Assembly (NCBI GenBank): GCA_955652395.1
Contig: CATPBJ010000075.1
Location: 1 to 56,964, forward strand
Reading direction: 5' to 3'
Length of the DNA stretch: 56,964 bases
Source of the DNA: an uncultured Terriglobales bacterium
GTDB taxonomy: Bacteria; Acidobacteriota; Terriglobia; Terriglobales; Acidobacteriaceae
Shown here piece by piece: positions 51,105 to 56,964 of the stretch. Numbering within the stretch: position 1 is the first letter of the stretch; every line of letters begins with the position of its first letter. Made by a program: the position numbers and the translations under genes. The notes under the pieces are model-generated. The model was given only the letters and a program-made list of their open reading frames with translations. It was not told where the DNA came from and searched no databases.

Positions 51105-53258
51105 ATGGCTCGCCTCGCGTTAGACAATCCGGCCTACTACATCAACCGGGAAGCCTCCTGGCTGGCTTTCAACCGCCGCGTCCTGGAAGAGGCGCAGGAC
51201 GAGAAGAACCCCCTGCTCGAGCGCCTGAAGTTTCTTTCCATTTCGGCCAGCAACCTAGATGAATTTTTCGAAGTACGCGTGGCCGGTCTGGTTCAGCAGA
51301 TTGAAGACGGATACACCGAAGCGGGACCGGATGGGCTGACCCTGGTCGAAGAGCGCGATGTAGTTTCCCGTGAGACTCATGAGTTTGTGGATGACCAGTA
51401 TCACTGCTGGAACGACAAACTGCGTCCCGCGCTTTCTGACCATGGCATCCGCGTCCTAGGAATTCACGAACTGGATTCGCGTTCGCGCGCCTTCATTGAG
51501 GAGTACTGCGAGAAGGAACTCGATCTGCTGCTTACGCCGGTCACGGTGGACCCGGCGCATCCCTTTCCCCGAGTGATCAACAAGGCGCTATGCGTGGCGT
51601 TCCTGCTGCGCCGCCGGCGCCGTTCGGCGCTTACTTACACCGGCGTGGTCACAGTGCCGCGAGCCTTGCCGCGATTGGTGCGGCTGCCTGCGGACGGGAC
51701 TGACGACTTCATTTTTCTTGCTGACCTGGTCGCTTTCCACGCCTCGCGGATGTATCACGGCTACGACATTGTTTCTTCGGCGGCATTCCGGGTCACCCGC
51801 AACAGCAATCTGTACCTGGCCGAAGAGGAGTCCCGCAACCTGCTGGAGTCGGTCCGCACTGAGCTGCATAATCGTCGCAAGGGCGATGCGGTACGACTGG
51901 AGATCGAGGCCGACGCCGATCCCGAAATCATCGAACGCCTGCGCACCAACTTCGAACTGGAACCCTGGCAGGTTTTTTCCGTCAATGGACCGGTGAATCT
52001 GTCGCGATTGTTCAACATCTACGAGCAGACCGCTCATCCGGATATCAAGTTCAAACCGTTTTCTCCGCGCGAGCTCCGGCTGACCGCCAAGTCGCAGGAC
52101 CTGTTTGAGGAACTGCGCCGCCACGATATTTTGCTTCATCATCCCTTCGACTCTTACGATGCCGTGGTGTCGTTCATCGAGGCTGCGGCCCAGGACCCGC
52201 GGGTGCTTTCGATCAAGCAGACGCTATACCGCACCAACGAGCAGTCGCTGATCGTTCCAGCCTTGATTTCGGCTGCGGAAAAGAAGGAAGTAACCGCAGT
52301 GGTGGAGTTGAAAGCGCGCTTCGATGAAGATACCAACATTCGCTGGGCCCGCGATCTCGAGGATGCCGGAGTACAGGTGTTCCACGGGCTGGTTGGGTTG
52401 AAGACGCACTGCAAGCTGTCGCTGCTGGTGCGGCGCGATTCCGATGGCGTGACCCGCCGATATGCCCACCTGGGGACGGGAAACTACAATGCGAATACAG
52501 CGCGGATCTACACCGACTTGAGTTTGCTCACCGCCGACCCGGAGATCACCGGGGCAGTGCATGACGTTTTCAGTTTTCTCACCGCATACGCCGAGCACCC
52601 CAACTACGAGCCCTTGCTGGTGGCCCCACTGGATTTGGCGGAACGATGTCTGGGGCTGATTGAGCGGGAAGCCGATCATGCGCGTCACGGGCACCCCGCC
52701 CGCATTATTGCCAAGATGAATGCCTTGCTCGACAAAAACATCATCATGGCGCTGTATCGAGCCTCGCAGGCGGGAGTGGAGATTGACTTGATCGTGCGAG
52801 GCATGTGCGCGCTGCGGCCCGGTGTGCGCGGGGTGAGCGACCGCATACGCGTGCGCAGCATCGTCGGCCGCTTTCTTGAGCACAGCCGCATTTTTCAGTT
52901 TGCCAACGGGGGTGAGGAAGAAGTTTATCTCAGCAGCGCCGACTGGATGCCGCGCAACCTCTACGAACGCGTGGAAGTCATGTTTCCTCTGAAAGACGCG
53001 CTGGCCCGGGAGCGAGTGCGGCATGAAATTCTGGACGCTTACCTGGTGGACAACGTGAAGTCGCGGGTACTCCAGAAAGATGCCATCTATGTGCGCAGCT
53101 GGCAATCGGAGGGGAAGCGTAGGCCGCCAGTGGGAGCACAAGCTTTCAGTGCGCAGGATTTCTTGCTGGGACTGGCCGAAGGCAAACAGACGGCGGAAGC
53201 CATGCCCATACCCGCACCTCGCAGGGCCCGCCGCGTTTTATTGGATAAGGAACGGTAG
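51105..53258 (+). CDS. ppk1: Polyphosphate kinase 1
   Basis: PPK1 polymerises the terminal phosphate of ATP into polyphosphate, reversibly. The 717-residue protein has NREASWLAFNRRVLEEAQD at the N-terminus, FLSISASNLDEFFEVRVAG, the phospholipase-D-like domains with VVELKARFDEDTNIRWA, VGLKTHCKLSLLV and YAHLGTGNYNANTARIYTDL carrying the phosphorylated His, and the C-terminal YLSSADWMPRNLYERVEVMF. sixA follows after six bases, and ppx lies convergent, forming a polyphosphate set. Confidence 0.97.
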   Translation: MARLALDNPAYYINREASWLAFNRRVLEEAQDEKNPLLERLKFLSISASNLDEFFEVRVAGLVQQIEDGYTEAGPDGLTLVEERDVVSRETHEFVDDQYHCWNDKLRPALSDHGIRVLGIHELDSRSRAFIEEYCEKELDLLLTPVTVDPAHPFPRVINKALCVAFLLRRRRRSALTYTGVVTVPRALPRLVRLPADGTDDFIFLADLVAFHASRMYHGYDIVSSAAFRVTRNSNLYLAEEESRNLLESVRTELHNRRKGDAVRLEIEADADPEIIERLRTNFELEPWQVFSVNGPVNLSRLFNIYEQTAHPDIKFKPFSPRELRLTAKSQDLFEELRRHDILLHHPFDSYDAVVSFIEAAAQDPRVLSIKQTLYRTNEQSLIVPALISAAEKKEVTAVVELKARFDEDTNIRWARDLEDAGVQVFHGLVGLKTHCKLSLLVRRDSDGVTRRYAHLGTGNYNANTARIYTDLSLLTADPEITGAVHDVFSFLTAYAEHPNYEPLLVAPLDLAERCLGLIEREADHARHGHPARIIAKMNALLDKNIIMALYRASQAGVEIDLIVRGMCALRPGVRGVSDRIRVRSIVGRFLEHSRIFQFANGGEEEVYLSSADWMPRNLYERVEVMFPLKDALARERVRHEILDAYLVDNVKSRVLQKDAIYVRSWQSEGKRRPPVGAQAFSAQDFLLGLAEGKQTAEAMPIPAPRRARRVLLDKER

Positions 53259-53264
53259 ACCGAA

Positions 53265-53795
53265 ATGATTCTCTATTTCCTGCGTCACGCCAGCGCCGGC
53301 GAACCGGTTAGCAATCTCAAGAAAGATGAGAAGCGCGCGCTGGACGAAACCGGAATCGAGCAGTGCGGCTACGTGGGCCGTGCCCTGGCTGCGTTAGACG
53401 TCCAGGTGGAAGTTATTATTTCCAGTCCCTTGAAGCGGGCGGCGCAGACCGCCTCGCTTGTAGGCAATGAAATGGGTCACGAGGGCAAGCTGCAGCTGGA
53501 AGATGCGTTGCGACCCACCGCCTCGTTCGCGGATTTCCGCAAGATGCTCGACAAGTACGCCCGGCATGACGCCATCCTGGTGGTTGGCCACAACCCGACC
53601 CTGAGCGAATTTCTGGGCCGGACCATCAGCGAAAACGGCTGTGAAGCGGTGATTGACCTAAAGAAGGGCGCGGTGGCGCGGGCGGAAATGAATCGCAATG
53701 CCGCATCCCTGACCTGGTGCCTCACGCCCAAGATTTTGCGCACGCTCTACACCGCCGCGGCGGAAAGCTCGCGACCGAAAACCTCCCGGAAGTAG
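53265..53795 (+). CDS. sixA: SixA-type phosphohistidine phosphatase
   Basis: A small histidine-phosphatase-superfamily protein (176 residues). The RHG-type start LRHASAGEP holds the catalytic His, with VIISSPLKRAAQTASLVG and VGHNPTLSEFL supplying the other active-site residues. SixA removes phosphate from HPt domains and from PTS components in E. coli. Linkage to ppk1 and ppx recurs across bacteria, with no agreed reason. Its last 49 nt overlap the 3' end of ppx on the other strand. Confidence 0.93.
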   Translation: MILYFLRHASAGEPVSNLKKDEKRALDETGIEQCGYVGRALAALDVQVEVIISSPLKRAAQTASLVGNEMGHEGKLQLEDALRPTASFADFRKMLDKYARHDAILVVGHNPTLSEFLGRTISENGCEAVIDLKKGAVARAEMNRNAASLTWCLTPKILRTLYTAAAESSRPKTSRK

Positions 53796-55276
53796 TCTTT
53801 CTCCTTTTCCACCGCCCACAATTCCAGGTCTACGGAGGCACGCGGCTTGGCCCGCAGGGTCAATTTGACCTCGCCCCGGCTTACCCGCACGTGGGCTCCA
53901 CGCACCGCGCCGCTGCGTCCAAGATTGAGCGCGCGCGCCAGTCGCAGCAGGAGGGAGGCTTTGCGCACAAATTCCCGGTCTGTCGGCGGCAGGATTTTTA
54001 TGTATGTGTCTCCCGCTGCGGGCCGCGACTTGCCGAGATACCGTGCCGTAGCGGCGATGATTCGCCTTTGCTCCGGAGTGTATCCCAGAATTTCCGAGTT
54101 GGCGATGATGTAGTAGGCGTGCCGGTGCCTCCCGTTGCGATTGACGTAGTCGCCGACCTCATACACCATCGCTGCCGCGGACAACCATTCCGCATAGTCG
54201 GGCGGCAGTCGGTGCAGCGATTTCAAAGTCTTGAACAGGTGCATGGCGAATTGCCGGACTTGCAGCGCATGGTCCATATCCACGCGGTAATGGGCTACAG
54301 CGGCGCGGATTGAGTCCCAGCGCTCCGATTCGATGTGCTTCCCGGAGCGAGTGCTGCGATCGTACTCCGCTGCCATTTGCGCCAGCAGTCCGTCACGCAA
54401 TCCCAGCGGGGAATAGCGGAAGCCCGGCAAGTGGCAGCGTTCGAGAAGTTCGGCGTAGACCACGGCGCCGGCTACCACGATCTCAGCCCGCCGCGGTCCG
54501 ACTCCGGAAAGTTTCTTGCGCTCGGCCAGGGGCAGGCGCGCCAGCATCTTGGCAATGGGGCGCATCTGGGTGCGCGAGACCGCGGTGGCGCGCGCACCTT
54601 TGGTCTTGTACAAGCCGTGACAGACCGCCGCCAGGGAAGCTGCCGTGCCCGAGGTGGCAATCACGATTTTCGGCCGGGACCTGGCAATCCGATCGGAAAT
54701 CCGCCCAATTTCTCTTTCCACAAATCCGCGCAGACGCCGCAACTCCGCCTTGCGGGCTGGATCGTGGGCCAAAAACTCGTTGGTCAGACGCACCGCTCCC
54801 AGAGGCAGACTCACCGTGTCGCGAATGTGGCCTTTGCCGGAGATGGTCAGTTCACAGCTCCCACCACCCAGGTCGACCATAAGGGTGGTCGCGGCGCTGA
54901 CCCGCAGACTGGAAACCAGGCCCAGGTGAATCAACCGCGCCTCTTCCAGCCCGGAGATAATCTCGACTTTCCACCCCGTGGCCGAATGCACCCACTCGAG
55001 GAAGGCACGCGAGTTACGCGCATCGCGCAAGGCGCTGGTCGCCACCACGCGCACGGTGTCCGCGCCTTCGTGCTGCACGGCACGGTGGAAGCGCCGGAGC
55101 GCCTTGACGGTATCGTCGATGGCGTCGGGGGAGAGGAACCCGGTCCGGAACACGCTGTCCCCTAGGCGAGTGACTTGGCGGTCTTCATGAATTTCGAGCA
55201 GGCGGCGCCCGGAAAGACGGGAGATTTTCAGACGAACCGAGTTCGATCCGATATCGACCGCGGCTAAAGTCGGCAT
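53747..55276 (-). CDS. ppx: Exopolyphosphatase/guanosine pentaphosphatase (Ppx/GppA)
   Basis: The 509-residue protein removes terminal phosphate from polyphosphate and/or pppGpp. The N-terminal ASKHA core has VDIGSNSVRLKISRL and MVDLGGGSCELTISG, and an HD-like C-terminal domain continues with VAHYRVDMDHALQVRQFAMH and LSAAAMVYEVGDYVNRNGRH. ATG 55276 (MPTLAAVDIGSNSV) is the family-standard start; the longer frame runs into the decayed PIN-toxin locus. With ppk1 on the other strand it can balance polyphosphate synthesis and breakdown. Confidence 0.95.
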   Translation of the reverse strand: MPTLAAVDIGSNSVRLKISRLSGRRLLEIHEDRQVTRLGDSVFRTGFLSPDAIDDTVKALRRFHRAVQHEGADTVRVVATSALRDARNSRAFLEWVHSATGWKVEIISGLEEARLIHLGLVSSLRVSAATTLMVDLGGGSCELTISGKGHIRDTVSLPLGAVRLTNEFLAHDPARKAELRRLRGFVEREIGRISDRIARSRPKIVIATSGTAASLAAVCHGLYKTKGARATAVSRTQMRPIAKMLARLPLAERKKLSGVGPRRAEIVVAGAVVYAELLERCHLPGFRYSPLGLRDGLLAQMAAEYDRSTRSGKHIESERWDSIRAAVAHYRVDMDHALQVRQFAMHLFKTLKSLHRLPPDYAEWLSAAAMVYEVGDYVNRNGRHRHAYYIIANSEILGYTPEQRRIIAATARYLGKSRPAAGDTYIKILPPTDREFVRKASLLLRLARALNLGRSGAVRGAHVRVSRGEVKLTLRAKPRASVDLELWAVEKEKDYFREVFGRELSAAAV

Positions 55277-55325
55277 GGCAAGGGAAATAGTGTAACGCGT
55301 GCGCTGGTGATGTGGGCAAGAATGG

Positions 55326-55746
55326 CTAGCGTGGGGTCTTGAATGGATCCAGAACCTGGACTCCAAGCTGCTTGAAAATCTCTTTCGTTCCGGGTAGCGA
55401 CGGTCAAGCGGTGAATACGGGCGGTCGCGGCGATCATGACGTCTTCGAGCAGAGGTTCCGCCTTGCCCTCCATGAGACGGGCCCACTCGCGAAAGCACCG
55501 TGCGTCCCTGGGTGTAAAACCTGGGAGGACTCTGCCAGTTGGTCAACCCAAAGTTCGATCTCGGCTGCTCTCACAGGGTTCTGGCGGCGGTTGAGTTCCA
55601 CGCCGGTCTGCAGTTCACCGATGGTTACGGCGGAGAGATAAATCTGGTCCACCCGCAATTCGTTGATCCAGGAGAGCACCCCGCCGTGGGGTTTCGTTTT
55701 TCCGTAACTCCGATACTACGTTGGTGTCGAGCAGGTAGTGGTTCAA
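55326..55746 (-). pseudogene. Broken PIN-domain toxin gene (vapC-like) with three frameshifts
   Basis: Read in three pieces, the frame gives LNHYLLDTNVVSELRK, then VLSWINELRVDQIYLSAV and GELQTGVELNRRQNPVRAAE, then RCFREWARLMEGKAEPLLED and MIAATARIHRLTVATRNER, then FKQLGVQVLDPFKTPR and TAG. Frame changes lie at the AAAAA run (55697-55701), near 55511-55520, and at the TTTT run (55375-55378). Conserved PIN acids (Asp of LLDTN, Glu of GELQ, Asp of EDVMIAA) are still readable. TTG 55746 overlaps the antitoxin stop. Homopolymer sequencing errors are an alternative. Confidence 0.8.
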
Positions 55747-55970
55747 CTGAACTCCACGGGTGGTCGTCGTCGCAGCTTACGACGTTCCGGTACCAAGTCC
55801 TGAAACCGTGGGCCAGAGTCAAGAAGGAGAGCCTTCAGGCTTGGCCGGGATGACTCCTGCAGACGGCGCCATTCGTTGATAGGAACCAATACGCCCGCCG
55901 CAATCCCTCGCCGGGTCACCACTTGGGGGCCGTCCTTGAGCGTGATATTTAGCAGCTCTCGACGGGTTTG
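55743..55970 (-). pseudogene. N-terminally truncated Phd/YefM antitoxin remnant
   Basis: The frame reads QTRRELLNITLKDGPQVVTR, then GIAAGVLVPINEWRRLQES, then a basic end (RRKLRRRPPVEFS). These match the second half of the Phd fold and the toxin-binding tail. The first strand and helix (the usual MxxWxxxEAKxxLSE) are missing, with an in-frame TAG at 55973-55971 just before. No ATG or GTG start precedes the conserved part. It is joined to the broken toxin by an overlapping TTGA junction. Confidence 0.7.
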
Positions 55971-55983
55971 CTATGCTACGCCG

Positions 55984-56949
55984 ATGCCGCGCGCATTTCT
56001 CATTGACACCGACGTAGCCTCTGACGACGCCGTCGCCCTCATCATGACGCTTCGCGCTCCCGACATAAGGGTAGTCGCGATCACGACCGTGGCGGGAAAT
56101 GTCGAGGTCGAACAGGCGACTCGCAATGCGCTTTACACAGTGGAACTCTGCGGAGCTAGAGTCCCGGTCTTTGTCGGCGCGGAGAAGCCGCTGCTGCGCG
56201 TCCATCAGAGTGCGACCTGGTTCCATGGTCGCGACGGGCTGGGAGATCACGGTTATCCCACACCGCGCCAGGAGCCGGAAAAATTACACGCCGTCGACGC
56301 GATGATCGAAGCCATCGAAGCCAATCCTGGAATCGTGGTGGTCACTCTTGGGCCGCTCACCAATCTTGCCCTGGCGGTGACTCGCAAACCCGGTCTCGCG
56401 GCCCGGGTAGGCCGCTGTGTGGTGATGGGAGGCGCACCTTGCTGTGAAGGCAACGTGACTCCGGCGGCGGAGTACAACATCTGGGTCGATCCCGAAGCGG
56501 CGCGGATGGTAATGCTCAGCGGGCTTCCCGTAGAGTTGGTCGGCTGGCAAACCTGCCGCGGAGACGCCGTCCTCAACGAGACCGACATCGCGCATGTCCT
56601 GGGGTTCAAGAACGAACTTGCTCGCTTTGCCATCGAGTGCAACAGCCGCGCACGCGAGGCCTACAGGGAACAGACAGGGGAAGACGGCATCTCGTTGCCG
56701 GATCCGGTTGCCATGAGCATTGCGCTCGATCCGACGATCGGAAACCAGTGGAGCGAACACTACGTGGATGTGGAGATCCGCAGCGAATTAACGCGCGGTA
56801 TGACGGTTGTGGATCGCCTGAATGTGGCGGCGGATGAACGGAATCAGGCGGTCTGGGCTGACGCATTGCGGAAGGGAAGCAAGACCAAGGTCTGCTGGAC
56901 GATTGACCACCGGCGCTGGAAGGAAGCCTTGTTTTTGGCGCTGCGGTAA
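55984..56949 (+). CDS. Inosine-uridine-preferring nucleoside hydrolase family protein
   Basis: A nucleoside hydrolase of 321 residues that would split ribonucleosides into base and ribose. ATG 55984 gives FLIDTDVASDDAVALIMTL, where the Ca2+-binding DTDxGxDD signature reads DTDVASDD (Gly replaced by Ala). VVTLGPLTNLALAV, VVMGGAPCCEGNVTPAAEYN and EYNIWVDPEAARMV supply further metal and ribose contacts. No signal peptide is seen. Base preference cannot be told; a ribonucleoside salvage role is inferred. Confidence 0.92.
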   Translation: MPRAFLIDTDVASDDAVALIMTLRAPDIRVVAITTVAGNVEVEQATRNALYTVELCGARVPVFVGAEKPLLRVHQSATWFHGRDGLGDHGYPTPRQEPEKLHAVDAMIEAIEANPGIVVVTLGPLTNLALAVTRKPGLAARVGRCVVMGGAPCCEGNVTPAAEYNIWVDPEAARMVMLSGLPVELVGWQTCRGDAVLNETDIAHVLGFKNELARFAIECNSRAREAYREQTGEDGISLPDPVAMSIALDPTIGNQWSEHYVDVEIRSELTRGMTVVDRLNVAADERNQAVWADALRKGSKTKVCWTIDHRRWKEALFLALR

Positions 56950-56964
56950 CTCAGCACAGTCCCG

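Overview
The window looks like a chromosomal stretch from a Gram-negative, high-GC bacterium, most likely an acidobacterium (Terriglobia-like). The outer membrane is indicated by an Omp85 protein with POTRA domains, a SurA-like chaperone, TamB and RlpA. Menaquinone appears to be made by the futalosine route (MqnE plus a UbiA-type prenyltransferase). Small hypothetical genes and short GC-rich dispersed palindromes of the kind common in Acidobacteria are frequent. The phylum assignment is an inference from gene content and style; no rRNA, tRNA, CRISPR array, insertion sequence or prophage was seen.

Layout. 1-5740 (minus): mutS, nagZ, anmK and a truncated peptide-binding lipoprotein, which link mismatch repair to murein recycling and peptide uptake. 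5981-13293 (plus): a galT-like gene whose catalytic His is replaced, then a tight heme block (CcsA/HemX-like membrane protein, hemA, hemC, hemD) and a secreted M28 peptidase. 13369-16276 (minus): a secreted S9 peptidase and endonuclease III. 16553-29278: mixed housekeeping genes (DedA, inositol-phosphate synthase, pyrF, rlpA, thiD, aroA, a ThiF/MoeB-type E1 enzyme) with small acidobacterial-type hypotheticals and an AT-rich island at about 21180-21400.

29396-37935 is an envelope-biogenesis operon: an Omp85 protein with seven POTRA domains, a SurA N-domain protein without a prolyl isomerase domain, and a 1340-residue TamB, joined by 1-4 nt overlaps and followed by pcm. 37996-40151 carries the two menaquinone genes. 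40315-42571 is the most unusual locus: a single protein fusing a ribosome-hibernation (HPF/RaiA) domain to sigma-70 regions 2 and 4, followed 40 nt later by a bacterial eRF1-like protein that has a zinc ribbon but no GGQ at the expected place. Together they suggest a module linking ribosome state to transcription.

42734-56949: a Tat-exported asparaginase-type Ntn hydrolase, two divergent PIN-domain toxin-antitoxin modules sharing an 82-bp AT-rich operator region, glpX, a frameshifted DsrE-family remnant, a glutaryl-CoA-dehydrogenase-like gene, and a phosphate/polyphosphate cluster (PHO-box-like repeat, pstS, ppk1, sixA, ppx). The window ends with a decayed third PIN toxin-antitoxin locus and a nucleoside hydrolase.
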